Assembly (NCBI RefSeq): GCF_009674675.1
Contig: NZ_WKJC01000001.1
Location: 1,557,031-1,621,030, forward strand
DNA from: Kangiella sp. HZ709
GTDB lineage: Bacteria > Pseudomonadota > Gammaproteobacteria > Enterobacterales > Kangiellaceae
Direction: 5' to 3'
DNA length: 64,000 nt
The translations under genes and the position numbers were made by a program. Under the pieces are notes generated by a model. That model worked only from the letters and a program-made list of their open reading frames with translations. It did not search any database and was not told the DNA's origin. Shown one piece after another: positions 38,869 to 49,579 of the stretch (within the stretch, counting starts at the first letter, position 1; every line of letters starts with the position of its first letter).

Positions 38869-39381
38869 ATGAAAAGCATCTACTCCGTCGTAAAAATTAT
38901 ATTCTTAGTGGTATTGCTAGCTTCAACAGCGGCTTGTCAGATCAATAAGAGCCAGAGCGAATTTTACTTAATAAGGCATGCAGAAAAACAAAAAGATGGC
39001 ACCCGTGATCCAAAATTAACTCAAGAAGGTGAGGCAAGAGCTGAGCGTTTAGTAGAAATTTTAAAAGGTAAAAAAATAGATAAGATTTATTCTACTAATT
39101 ACCAAAGAACTCTATCCACTGCCGAGCCATTATCTAAAGCAAAAAAAATACCGATAGAAATATATGATCCTTCAAAGCTCAGCGAGTTCTCAGATAAACT
39201 AAAATCAGAAACGGGTATCTTTATTATCTTAGGTCACAGCAATACCACGCCGCAATTAACGAGTTTATTATCAGATAAAAAAGTAGAGCCTATGGATGAA
39301 AGCCAATACAGTCACTTTTATCAGGTAATCCTCAAAGGTGAATCGAGTTTGGTAAAAAAACTTTCTTCGGATAAAAAATAA
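38869..39381 (+). CDS. Histidine phosphatase family (SixA-like) lipoprotein
   Basis: A branch-1 histidine phosphatase of about 170 residues. The catalytic LIRHAEK motif is followed by a second His in LGHSNTTP. The N-terminus carries a signal ending in the lipobox-like STAAC, so the enzyme is probably tethered on the periplasmic side. Start is uncertain: ATGs at 38848 and 38869 both give acceptable signal peptides, and I chose the latter. Substrate unknown. Confidence 0.75.
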   Translation: MKSIYSVVKIIFLVVLLASTAACQINKSQSEFYLIRHAEKQKDGTRDPKLTQEGEARAERLVEILKGKKIDKIYSTNYQRTLSTAEPLSKAKKIPIEIYDPSKLSEFSDKLKSETGIFIILGHSNTTPQLTSLLSDKKVEPMDESQYSHFYQVILKGESSLVKKLSSDKK

Positions 39382-40902
39382 TTAAGGTAGCTGCGCTAGA
39401 TAGCGTTCGAGTTTGCGATAACTTAAGGTCTCACTGATGTGTTGCGGCTCTATAGATTTTGAAAGTGTTAAGTCAGCAATGGTGCGAGCAACTTTGATAA
39501 TACGATGGTAAGAACGCGCCGATAAATTGAGTTGCTTTAAAGACTGCCTCATCAAATCTTGTGCGTCGCTAGAGAGTTGCGCAAACTCATCAAGTTCTTT
39601 CGACTCTAGCTCAGCATTGAGTTTCCCTTGTCGTTGGTATTGGATTTTTTGGCATTGTATTACTTGTTGACGTAAATCAGTAGAAGAGGCAGTATTTTCT
39701 GGATTACCCAGTGTTAGTTGTTTTTCCGTTAACAAAGGCACTTCAACTTGCAAGTCGATCCTATCTAACATGGGTCCAGAGATTTTACCTAGATAACGAC
39801 GGATTTGATCTGGCGTACAGCGGCATTGAGCTTTAGGATTCCCAAAGTGTCCGCATGGACATGGATTCATGGCAGCGATCAATAAAAATCGTGCAGGATA
39901 TTCCATTTGTGATGCAGCGCGCGAAATAGTCACTCTTCCTGACTCCATGGGCTCGCGAAGGTTATCTAACACATGCCGATCAAACTCGGTAAATTCATCA
40001 AGAAATAAAACACCCCTATGACTTAATGAGATTTCTCCGGGCTTGGGTTGGCTGCCACCACCAATTAACGCTGGCGCAGAGCAGGAGTGATGAGGAGAGC
40101 GAATTTTACGTTGAAAAAACTGTTGAGCATTAAAACCAAAATGACTCACCGAATAAATAGCTGCGGACTCTTTGGCTTCTTGTTCATTCATTTTAGTCAG
40201 GATAGTGGGTAAACGATGAGCCAACATACTTTTGCCCGTGCCAGGAGGACCGACAAAAAGGAGGTGATGATTGCCGCTGGCACAAATTAGTAAAGCGCGC
40301 TTGGCCGACTCCTGCGCAATGACATCTGAAATATCGATCAGCGAACTGTCTTTATAGTTATAATCAGGTGTAGGACACTCAGCCAGTGGGGTTTGATGAC
40401 TGAGCATATCGCAAACCTGTAAAAGGTGATCGGCTTGTAATGCTTTTACCGTTGGAATAATGCCTGCTTCTTGGGCGTTTTGCTTAGGTACTATTAATGT
40501 GCGCTTAGCTTCTTGACATGCTAATCCGATTGGTAAGACTCCTTTAACAGCTCGAAGCTCACCGGTTAAGGCAAGCTCACCAACAAACTCAAAATGATCT
40601 AATCTTTCATTATCGATTTGACCAGACGCCGCTAAAATACCCAGCGCAATGGGTAAGTCGAAACGGCCACCTTCTTTTGGTAAATCTGCTGGAGCTAGAT
40701 TAATGGTGATACGTCGTGCAGGGAAATCAAAATTGGAATTAATAATTGCCGAACGCACCCGATCTTTAGATTCTTTAACCGCAGCTTCAGGCAAACCTAC
40801 GATACTTAAACTGGGAAGTCCGTTAGATAAATGTACTTCCACTGTCACTAACGGTGCTTCAATTCCAATTCCAGCTCGCGAATAAACAATAGCTAACGAC
40901 AC
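39382..40902 (-). CDS. comM: YifB/ComM family Mg-chelatase-like AAA+ ATPase
   Basis: A 506-residue protein of the ComM family, the helicase that extends integration of single-stranded DNA in natural transformation. The N-terminal Lon-like ChlI domain (GIEAPLVTVEVHLSNGLPSLSIVGLPE) precedes the AAA+ core, with Walker A GPPGTGKSML and Walker B VLFLDEFTEF. The C-terminal Mg_chelatase_C domain has RSYHRIIKVARTIADL. Its stop is one base after the phosphatase stop, in convergent orientation. Confidence 0.93.
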   Translation of the reverse strand: MSLAIVYSRAGIGIEAPLVTVEVHLSNGLPSLSIVGLPEAAVKESKDRVRSAIINSNFDFPARRITINLAPADLPKEGGRFDLPIALGILAASGQIDNERLDHFEFVGELALTGELRAVKGVLPIGLACQEAKRTLIVPKQNAQEAGIIPTVKALQADHLLQVCDMLSHQTPLAECPTPDYNYKDSSLIDISDVIAQESAKRALLICASGNHHLLFVGPPGTGKSMLAHRLPTILTKMNEQEAKESAAIYSVSHFGFNAQQFFQRKIRSPHHSCSAPALIGGGSQPKPGEISLSHRGVLFLDEFTEFDRHVLDNLREPMESGRVTISRAASQMEYPARFLLIAAMNPCPCGHFGNPKAQCRCTPDQIRRYLGKISGPMLDRIDLQVEVPLLTEKQLTLGNPENTASSTDLRQQVIQCQKIQYQRQGKLNAELESKELDEFAQLSSDAQDLMRQSLKQLNLSARSYHRIIKVARTIADLTLSKSIEPQHISETLSYRKLERYLAQLP

Positions 40903-41091
40903 ACCTTTGTCCTAGAGTAAGTTGTATTAATGATCAAGAACTAGATTATAGAAGATAAGAAGACTGTAATATTGAGGATAAAGGCTATAATGATTGTAAG
41001 AAAAGACTTAAATATAAAAGCAGTGGCCACGATACAAATTTTAGGATAAATAAGAGGGATGAAATAAAATCTTAAATTTAAGGAGTAATAT

Positions 41092-41436
41092 ATGAGAAAT
41101 GTAATCTTTGGAGTTCTAGCTATAGGCCTTGTAGTCTTTTATTATTTTAGCACACCACGATCAAACCCAGATTGGATACATGGGACTTGGATTATAAAAA
41201 CTAAAGTAAAGGATAGTGTGATTGAAAATTTTACCTTCAATCCTGATGGAACAATGATTTTTGGCAATTCTAATGGAGTAGTATACAACGACTGCACTTA
41301 TAGCTTTTATTCAAGAACAACAATCGACTTTGAATGCAGCATAAATGGAAAAAAAGCCATTTTTCCTTTGGAGGTAAGCAGGGATAACAGTGTTATTACA
41401 ACTACCAATGGTAATATTTTTACCAAAGACATTTAA
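41092..41436 (+). CDS. Small membrane-anchored protein of unknown function
   Basis: A 114-residue protein I do not recognise. It has one N-terminal membrane helix (about residues 3-19), then a mostly beta domain with two Cys (NDCTYSF and FECSI) that could form a disulfide. The pattern TWIIKTKVKDSVIENFTFNPDGTMIF resembles lipocalin-like strands. An AAGGAG ribosome-binding site 6 bases before the ATG supports the start. It stands alone between comM and a methyltransferase gene. Confidence 0.6.
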   Translation: MRNVIFGVLAIGLVVFYYFSTPRSNPDWIHGTWIIKTKVKDSVIENFTFNPDGTMIFGNSNGVVYNDCTYSFYSRTTIDFECSINGKKAIFPLEVSRDNSVITTTNGNIFTKDI

Positions 41437-41500
41437 CAAGGCAAAGCAGCACTGACGCACTACCGAGCAGCTTTGCTTGCGGTGTTACAAGCAAACATCA

Positions 41501-42151
41501 CTAACGTTCAAATTGCAGAATATAACCCTTAAATTCTTTTTCTAAATAATCAGTTTTTATTGGTTTATGTTGAGAAGAACTAAAACCTGCTTCAATGAGC
41601 TTGGTGCTAAGTTTATTTTTTCTTCCGCGACCAGGATCAACTAATATAATTTCACAGCTCGGCATTGCGTGGGCAATCATAAAGTCTGCGAGCAAATCAA
41701 TATGTTCATCTTCATAGAGGAGGTCACTGCCAATAATCAAATCGAATACGCCAAGCTCATCATTTTTTTCAGCCCAGCCTGTTCTTTCAAAAGCAATGGG
41801 GGTATCGCCATTTAATTGAGCATTTCGTTGTAAGAATTTATTCGCTTCTGGATGGTAATCTGTAGCAGTAATATCGGCGGATTGTTTATTTAAAAGTAAA
41901 CTTGATAAAGCCATGCCACAGCCGACTTCTAAAATACGTTTGGACTCTGTTTTATAATCATTTATAAAATGCGCGAGCACTAGACTGGATGGCCATAGGA
42001 CTCCAAAAATTGGCCAGGAAGCTGAGCTTATCCCAAGATCTTTTGCAATTCCCTTTGGATCGGAAAATTCTTGATTATTGCGTAAAGTGCAAATATGGAT
42101 ATCAGTTTTACCAAACTCGATCGTTTGGTAGCATAAACGAAGATTTGTCAT
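41501..42151 (-). CDS. Class I SAM-dependent methyltransferase
   Basis: A 216-residue Rossmann methyltransferase. Motif I is ILEVGCGMALSSL, with the SAM-ribose acidic residue in TATDYHP, and the motif IV-like DLIIGSDLLYED. The WPIFGVLWPSSLVLA segment and overall form resemble the METTL20-like/protein-lysine methyltransferase group. The substrate cannot be read from sequence. Confidence 0.82.
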   Translation of the reverse strand: MTNLRLCYQTIEFGKTDIHICTLRNNQEFSDPKGIAKDLGISSASWPIFGVLWPSSLVLAHFINDYKTESKRILEVGCGMALSSLLLNKQSADITATDYHPEANKFLQRNAQLNGDTPIAFERTGWAEKNDELGVFDLIIGSDLLYEDEHIDLLADFMIAHAMPSCEIILVDPGRGRKNKLSTKLIEAGFSSSQHKPIKTDYLEKEFKGYILQFER

Positions 42152-42386
42152 TAAGCCGCCTCAAAACTTGAGCGCTGAGCCAGCTATTCAACATTGAACA
42201 AATGACAAAACGAAGGTGAAATCTCATGGTATAGTAATCGGGCAATTAGGCAATCTATTTTATTCGATAGTTTTAAATGGATTCGAATTATATTGAAATA
42301 GAGAGTTATAGGCTTAACGAGAAAGATGAGATCTTATGTTCATGCTTTTCAAAGAGCCGATATTTAGGCTTTAAAATATTTTTTAA

Positions 42387-43088
42387 TCATAAATTATTTA
42401 ATATTTTTACAAAAGCATCTTTTAAGGCTAGACACGTTTTAGCTAAATTTTCTTGAAATTGTTCAGCGGTTGGATGTTCATGATCAACAAAATCTGTAAT
42501 CGCTTTAATAGGTAAAAAAGGTTTGGCGTACAGATGGCAAATCCAAGCCAAAGCCGCCGCTTCCATTTCTTTGCAGTCAGCCTTATTTTCCTCCATCAAT
42601 CGGGAACAATCGGTATTAAAATCTAATGAGTTGCTGGTGCTAATATAACCACGTTTAAGATTGAGTAATTGTGCAAGCTCTGCTGTTTCGATACAAGGAT
42701 AAGAGCCTTTTCCGTAGGCTTCGAATGTCGGAATAGGTATGCGATGATCGTGATATCGAACAGGACTTTTGCCTAAATACACGTCGGCAATTTGTGCGCC
42801 TTTGGATTGCCAGCCGCCAGCAGTGCCAGCATTGATCACTAGATCAGCATCAAAAAATTGTAGTGCTGCCTGTAAGCCAACAGCTGCAGGTTCGGTACCA
42901 ACGTTATCAACACCATACATAGAGCTTTTGCCACCAGTCACTAAAAAATAGCTGTGCTTGCTTGACACGCCAGTGTAGGTTTTCATAGGTAAAGCTGGAT
43001 TTAAAATGCTGGTTTCTTCAAAATTCAGTTCATCAATGATTGGCTGGGCTTCAGATTGCATGGCAATGTAGATAAGAATTTTTTTCAC
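42387..43088 (-). CDS. MTA/SAH nucleosidase-like protein
   Basis: A PNP/UDP-phosphorylase-family nucleosidase of 233 residues, starting at a GTG (43088, MKKILIYIAMQSEAQ). A start at the upstream ATG 43118 is less likely, because a TATAAT element (43124-43119) lies over that position. Family features are the NAGTAGGW segment, the catalytic-type ADCKEMEAAALAW with its Met-Glu, and an Asp in KAITDFVD. It probably hydrolyses 5'-methylthioadenosine or S-adenosylhomocysteine to adenine, which the divergent apt product would salvage. Confidence 0.82.
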   Translation of the reverse strand: MKKILIYIAMQSEAQPIIDELNFEETSILNPALPMKTYTGVSSKHSYFLVTGGKSSMYGVDNVGTEPAAVGLQAALQFFDADLVINAGTAGGWQSKGAQIADVYLGKSPVRYHDHRIPIPTFEAYGKGSYPCIETAELAQLLNLKRGYISTSNSLDFNTDCSRLMEENKADCKEMEAAALAWICHLYAKPFLPIKAITDFVDHEHPTAEQFQENLAKTCLALKDAFVKILNNL

Positions 43089-43118
43089 GATGGCAACGGC
43101 TTGAGTTAATATATTCAT

Positions 43119-43124
43119 ATTATA
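43119..43124 (-). promoter_or_regulatory. Predicted -10 element of the nucleosidase gene
   Basis: TATAAT on the minus strand, with only a weak -35 (TTTAT region) 17 bases upstream. Transcription would start near 43112 and so favours the GTG start at 43088 over the ATG at 43118. Confidence 0.4.
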
Positions 43125-43153
43125 GTCAAAGTTACGAGTTAATAAATCCGTAT

Positions 43154-43702
43154 ATGTGTTTAGAAAGAACGACCATTGAGAAATTGATAAAGTCTAATGT
43201 GCGAGAAGTAAAAGACTTTCCGAAAGCGGGAATTTCATTTAAAGATATAACACCGTTACTACTTGATCCTGTGGTTTCAAAGAAAATCCTAGAGGCACTG
43301 ATTGAATTTGCTGAGTCCTTGGAATTAGATGCTATTGCAGGGATTGATTCGCGAGGTTTCTTATTTGGACCTTCTTTGGCTAGAGCTTTGAATATTCCCT
43401 TTGTGCTAATTCGTAAGAAAGGTAAATTGCCTGCAGATACGGTATCGGTTGAATATGATTTGGAATATGGTTCGGCTTGTTTGGAAGTGCACCAAGACTC
43501 AATTCGAGTAGGTTCAAGAGTTTTAATTCATGATGATTTATTAGCAACGGGGGGTACGGCAATCGCTAGTGCTCAGTTAGTCCAGCAATTAGGTGGTGAA
43601 ATAGCGGGCTTTGCCTTTATAATTGATTTAAGCTTTCTAGAAGGCAGTCGTAAATTAGCAAAGTTTGGTCAAACATTCAGTTTAGCGGAGTATCAAGATT
43701 AA
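43154..43702 (+). CDS. apt: Adenine phosphoribosyltransferase
   Basis: Converts adenine and PRPP to AMP. The 182-residue protein has the PRPP-binding motif VLIHDDLLATGGTA, the family segment DFPKAGISFKDITPLL and the IDSRGFLFG motif. It is divergent from a nucleosidase that releases adenine, so the two form a salvage pair. Its TAA stop overlaps the next ATG by one base. Confidence 0.96.
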   Translation: MCLERTTIEKLIKSNVREVKDFPKAGISFKDITPLLLDPVVSKKILEALIEFAESLELDAIAGIDSRGFLFGPSLARALNIPFVLIRKKGKLPADTVSVEYDLEYGSACLEVHQDSIRVGSRVLIHDDLLATGGTAIASAQLVQQLGGEIAGFAFIIDLSFLEGSRKLAKFGQTFSLAEYQD

Positions 43703-44133
43703 TGTTTAAAATTATTATTGTTTCTATAGTATTAGTATTCTCAAGCAGTTTGTTTGCAACTGGCGGGCATCACCACCATCACCATACTTAGCTTGAAGTT
43801 AAAGATTTGCAGAACAAGCCTCAAGTTAGGATTAAGATGCATAAGGATGAAAAGTCTGGTTGGAATTTAGAGCTCATAACGGAAAACTTCGCATTTGCCC
43901 CCGAGCAAGTTAACCAAGCGCATCGAGTGGGGCATGGGCATGCTCACCTGTATATCAATGGTAAAAAGATCACTCGTCTATATAGCCATTGGTATCATCT
44001 AGAAGAGTTGCCTGAGGGTAAGCACCTTATTAAAGTAAATTTGAATACCAATGATCATCAGGATTACGCTTTAAACGGCAAAGTTATCGGTGCAGAAGTA
44101 GAGATAAATCAAAAAAGAAAGGGTTTGCAATAG
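43702..44133 (+). pseudogene. His-rich exported metal-binding-like protein interrupted by an amber codon
   Basis: A single frame of 143 codons plus stop starts at the ATG that overlaps the apt stop. It encodes a signal peptide (about residues 1-19), a native run of six His (43768-43785), Thr, then an in-frame TAG at 43789-43791. The frame continues as a domain of about 110 residues with the His-rich segment RVGHGHAHLYINGKK, TRLYSHWYHLEELPEG and NLNTNDHQDYALNGK. Similar exported domains are found in metal-related proteins as I recall them. CAG to TAG is a single transition. It is either a recent pseudogene, a sequencing error, or read through. An internal restart at TTG 43807 would lack the signal. 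Confidence 0.7.
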
Positions 44134-44188
44134 AAGAATGGTGTTCCTATATTAACCCCTAAGCTTTATATAAGCCGAGATAGGTCAA

Positions 44189-44557
44189 TTGAGTCAACAA
44201 AATAGTTCAAACCAAGAAAAAAGCACTTTCAAAAAATGGGCAAGTTGGGCTGTCGTTATTTGTACGGCGATATGGACAACCTTTTTCTTTGTTTTTTTAG
44301 CAGCCAGTGCACTGATCCCTAACTCGATACCTGATAGTTGGTTTTTAGATATCATTAAAGAACACCCTGCTGGTACTATCGGAGTTGCAATTTGTGCGAT
44401 TTCTGCATTTTCTATAGTGGTGGTTCTTGATATTTTCTCGAGAGATTCAATCTCCTTTAAGTTTTTTAATTTTGAGTTTAAGGGTGCTTCTGGCCCTGTA
44501 ATTTTATGGGTTATTTGCTTTTTAGCCTTTACTGCTGGAACTAGTCTTTTATGGTAA
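44189..44557 (+). CDS. Small membrane protein of unknown function
   Basis: A 122-residue protein with three predicted membrane helices (about 20-43, 62-82 and 103-120) and a motif SFKFFNFEFKGASGPVILW between the second and third. It starts with TTG at 44189, with GAGATAGG just upstream as a possible ribosome-binding site. I do not know a function. The antisense frame is also open, but it has no domain and is ignored. Confidence 0.55.
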   Translation: MSQQNSSNQEKSTFKKWASWAVVICTAIWTTFFFVFLAASALIPNSIPDSWFLDIIKEHPAGTIGVAICAISAFSIVVVLDIFSRDSISFKFFNFEFKGASGPVILWVICFLAFTAGTSLLW

Positions 44558-44941
44558 CGATAAGAAGCAGTTTCCAATTATTATCAATAGGGGAAGCTAT
44601 CTTATTACGTGAAAAATTAAAACACCAACAAAAATAGTCAATAAATACAAGGGCTTATCTTGATAAGTCCTTGTTCATATCATCAGAAAATAATTTAATA
44701 ATAAAATAGTCATAAAAAACAATGAGTTAAGCAAACTCTTGCTTACTTTGCTGGACTGTTTAAATTTTACACAAAGCCATTTTCTGGTTTAATGCCAATA
44801 AAATCAATCACTTAAGACTTAGGCGGCTCTAAAAATGGCAGTAGGATTTTATCGTCATTTTTAAGCACGCTTGGTTACACTCTGAAATATTTTTTCTTGC
44901 TAATCTAAATTTGTGATTTACGAAAGCGGAGATAAAAGCGC
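44558..44941. other. 384-base intergenic region with one hairpin
   Basis: I see no gene here. A hairpin with arms of 12 bases (44648-44659 and 44662-44673, one G-T pair, two-base loop) could be a terminator of the preceding gene, but the following T tract is poor. The last 100 bases are AT-rich and must carry the promoter of the DUF4870 gene; I could not place it convincingly. Confidence 0.6.
44648..44673 (+). terminator. Weak candidate terminator hairpin
   Basis: CAAGGGCTTATC and GATAAGTCCTTG pair over 12 positions with one G-T pair and a TT loop. It is followed by TTCATAT rather than a clear T run, so termination is uncertain. Confidence 0.35.
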
Positions 44942-45472
44942 ATGTCAGAGAAAGATAAAAAAGAAACTTCAGCAGAAGAAACTACTGAAAAAGTAGATAA
45001 GGTTGAAGAAGTGGTAGAAGAAGCTAGGCCGGAAAGCACTAAAGCTGAAAGTAGCCAAGCAAAAACAGAAGCCCCCTATGAGAGAGTGATTGAAGGAGAA
45101 GCGGAAGTGCTAGGCGCTGAATCAGCCACTAGCGATGAAAAAAGTTGGTCCATGTTCACTCACCTAGCTGCCTTTGTAGCAATGGTGCCCTTAATTCCAG
45201 TCATTGGAATGGTTCTAGGACCTTTGGTGGTTTGGTTACTGAAGAAAGAATCGATGCCTTTAGTGGCTGAAAACGGTAAAGAAGCATTGAACTTCAACAT
45301 TAGCATGTTTATTGCTTACTGTGTGGCCTTGATTTTAAGCATTATCTTAATCGGAATTCCTTTATTGATAGGCTTAATCATTTTCCACTTTATCGTGACG
45401 ATTATAGCTGCAATTAAAGCAAGCGAAGGTGGCGTATACAAATATCCATTTTCATTAAAACTAATCCAGTAG
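44942..45472 (+). CDS. DUF4870 domain membrane protein
   Basis: A 176-residue protein whose first 70 residues are hydrophilic and Glu/Lys-rich, probably disordered. The rest is a DUF4870/Tic20-like domain with three or four helices: MFTHLAAFVAMVPLIPVIGMVLGPLVVWLLKKES, then ENGKEALNFNISMFIAY. No function is established. Downstream is a good terminator, so it is a single-gene unit. Confidence 0.85.
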   Translation: MSEKDKKETSAEETTEKVDKVEEVVEEARPESTKAESSQAKTEAPYERVIEGEAEVLGAESATSDEKSWSMFTHLAAFVAMVPLIPVIGMVLGPLVVWLLKKESMPLVAENGKEALNFNISMFIAYCVALILSIILIGIPLLIGLIIFHFIVTIIAAIKASEGGVYKYPFSLKLIQ

Positions 45473-45539
45473 TAGTTAGTTAGTTAGTCATAGACCTATA
45501 ACTATAATAATAAAAAAGTACGAGTCTCTTCATACCCCA

Positions 45540-45564
45540 GGCGACATCTGTCGCCATTTTTTTT
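45540..45564 (+). terminator. Terminator after the DUF4870 gene
   Basis: GGCGACAT/CTGTCGCC forms a stem of 7 base pairs followed by A and T8 (45557-45564). Confidence 0.85.
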
Positions 45565-45595
45565 ATACTTTATAAAAGTCTAAACAGGGGTGAAC

Positions 45596-46198
45596 TTGAG
45601 CCCGAAAAAAATATCCATCATTGCCGCAGTAGTAATACTGATACTTATCTACCATAAATCACAGCAACCGGTGGTTTTAGGTGCCGGTGTGAAAGTTGCG
45701 AACGCGCCGATACAAATTGATATTGAATCAGCTAAACCATTTATTTTTGATACTTTTGAAGTAACTCCATTGGCAGAATTCGATATAAAGGCAAAAGTTA
45801 TACTCAGAGAAGATTACTCCAGTGATAGAGGAGCTAAATTATCGCCGATTGACTTAGCATTGGGCTGGGGCCGAATGTCTGATGAATCAGTATTGGAGAA
45901 AATCGAGTTTTCTCAATCGGGACGTTGGTATCGATATCGCTATGAAAATCCACCTATCCCGCAGCAAGAAATTCAGTCCCATAGCGCTAATATGCATCTC
46001 ATTCCTTCAACTGCAGTGGTAGGCAACCAAATCGATCGAGTCAAAGCAGGGCAAGTCATTAAAATCAAAGGAAAATTAGTCTCTGTCATTGAGTCTGAAA
46101 CAGGCTTTCGATGGAAAAGCTCCTTAACTAGAGAAGATACCGGCGGTGGCGCTTGCGAATTAATTTTTGTTGAGCAGTTCGAAATCTTAGAGGGATAA
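45596..46198 (+). CDS. Conserved membrane-anchored protein of unknown function
   Basis: A protein of about 200 residues with one N-terminal membrane helix and an extracytoplasmic domain. The stretch AEFDIKAKVILREDYSSDRG is followed by SPIDLALGWGRMSD and SANMHLIPSTAVVGNQIDRVKAGQVIKIKGKLV, which looks like a beta-rich domain. The start is either the TTG at 45596, which has AGGGG five bases upstream, or the GTG at 45590; I chose the TTG. It is just upstream of the TPP riboswitch but has no obvious link to thiamine. Confidence 0.68.
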   Translation: MSPKKISIIAAVVILILIYHKSQQPVVLGAGVKVANAPIQIDIESAKPFIFDTFEVTPLAEFDIKAKVILREDYSSDRGAKLSPIDLALGWGRMSDESVLEKIEFSQSGRWYRYRYENPPIPQQEIQSHSANMHLIPSTAVVGNQIDRVKAGQVIKIKGKLVSVIESETGFRWKSSLTREDTGGGACELIFVEQFEILEG

Positions 46199-46235
46199 CT
46201 GGAAGTTAAGTGTTAAAAAAACTACAATAGACCCA

Positions 46236-48297
<2,062 letters not shown>

Positions 48298-48300
48298 TTA

Positions 48301-49368
48301 ATGAAGGTTGCAGTGATAGGAGCCGGCATTGCCGGCCGAATGTTAGCTTGGCGCTTATTAAAGTTAAAAGCAAAACTAGGTTTAGAAATTACTATTTTTG
48401 ATAAAGAAGATCGTAATAGCCAAGCCGCTTGCTCCTACGCTGCAGCTGGAATTTTATCGCCATTAGCTGAACTTGAAATGGCGGAAAAAGATATTTATCA
48501 ATTAGGAACTCGATCTCTAGAATTGTATACCGATTGGTTACAAGAATTACCGCAAAAAATTTATTTTAAACAGACGGGTTCATTAGTCGCCGCTCATGGT
48601 CAAGATAAGGTGGATTTAGAACGCTTTTACAAATTGGTCAAAAGTAAACTGAACGATGAAACAAACTTAATTCAAAAAATTGATTTAGGAATTAAAGAAT
48701 TGGATTTGCAGCAACTCGGAGAAGGTTTGTATTTGCCCACGGAAGGCCAAATAGATCCTATAGAGCTATTAACTGCTTTAGATAAAGCTCTATCGAGTTG
48801 TAGTTGGTATGACAATACAGAAGTAGAATCAATAAGTGCAAGAAAAGTAAAGACCAAAGATAAGATTTATAAATTCGATTGGGTCTTTGATTGTCGTGGG
48901 CTTGGCGCGAAAAAAGATTCAGGTTTACCATTAAGAGCAGTGCGTGGAGAGCTACTTTGGCTAAAGGCGCCAGAAGTAAATATCCAGCATGTAACGCGTT
49001 TAATGCACCCACGCTATAAGCTTTATATAGTGCCAAGGCCAGACCATGTTTACTTAATTGGCGCAACGGAAATTGAGTCAGAAGATTATTCGGCAGTATC
49101 AGTCCGCTCGAGTTTGGAATTATTATCTGCGGCTTATAGTTTGCATAAAGGTTTTGGTGAGGCGAGGATTATAAAGTCGGTGGTGAATTGCCGTCCAGCC
49201 TTACCGGACAACTTGCCTTTGATAAAAACTGATACAGGTTTAAGCCAGATAAATGGCTTGTATCGACACGGAATTTTATTGGCACCTGCAATCATTGAAA
49301 AAACGATTTCGCAATTTAAACGATTGATATGTCCAGGAAGTGAGAAAAATTATGCAGTTAATGCTTAA
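48301..49368 (+). CDS. thiO: Glycine oxidase ThiO
   Basis: An FAD-dependent oxidase of 355 residues that makes the iminoglycine for the thiazole. The N-terminal FAD motif is VIGAGIAGRMLAW, with the second signature AACSYAAAGILSPLAE, and the C-terminal FAD-binding block HGILLAPAI. It is 3 bases after the thiC stop and overlaps thiS by 17 bases. ThiO, rather than ThiH, implies an aerobic route to the thiazole. Confidence 0.94.
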   Translation: MKVAVIGAGIAGRMLAWRLLKLKAKLGLEITIFDKEDRNSQAACSYAAAGILSPLAELEMAEKDIYQLGTRSLELYTDWLQELPQKIYFKQTGSLVAAHGQDKVDLERFYKLVKSKLNDETNLIQKIDLGIKELDLQQLGEGLYLPTEGQIDPIELLTALDKALSSCSWYDNTEVESISARKVKTKDKIYKFDWVFDCRGLGAKKDSGLPLRAVRGELLWLKAPEVNIQHVTRLMHPRYKLYIVPRPDHVYLIGATEIESEDYSAVSVRSSLELLSAAYSLHKGFGEARIIKSVVNCRPALPDNLPLIKTDTGLSQINGLYRHGILLAPAIIEKTISQFKRLICPGSEKNYAVNA

Positions 49369-49564
49369 TGATAAAGCAATAGAAGTTGAATCAAATATTA
49401 CCATTAGTCAATTAATTGATTGGCTGAGAATAGATAACGGTTTTAGCGATACGAATTTCGCGATTGCGGTCAATATGGAGTTTGTGCCTAGATCGATTTA
49501 TAGCGAATCAGTTTTGCAAGAGAATGATAAGGTAGAAATTGTTTTGCCAATGCAGGGCGGCTAG
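49352..49564 (+). CDS. thiS: Sulfur carrier protein ThiS
   Basis: A 70-residue ubiquitin-fold sulfur carrier that ends in the required Gly-Gly after MQ. Start is the ATG at 49352 (MQLMLNDKAIE). It is preceded by AGGAAGTGAG and lies within the end of thiO, so it is coupled to it. The C-terminal Gly must be adenylated and thiocarboxylated, but no thiF is found in this window. Confidence 0.94.
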   Translation: MQLMLNDKAIEVESNITISQLIDWLRIDNGFSDTNFAIAVNMEFVPRSIYSESVLQENDKVEIVLPMQGG

Positions 49565-49579
49565 CGGAATATTAAATTA

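Noticed and set aside
42278-42470. Possible small plus-strand gene between the methyltransferase and nucleosidase
   Set aside because: It has no ribosome-binding site, runs into the end of the nucleosidase gene on the other strand, and shows no recognisable features.
43789-43791. Programmed recoding of the TAG codon as pyrrolysine or a similar residue
   Set aside because: No pyl genes are visible and this is not expected in such a bacterium. A simple CAG to TAG transition is the more economical explanation.
44194-44577. Long antisense frame opposite the small membrane protein
   Set aside because: The plus-strand frame gives coherent membrane helices, while the antisense product shows no domain and no proper start context.
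48758-49066. Minus-strand frame inside thiO
   Set aside because: It lies entirely within a well-supported gene and shows no family features.
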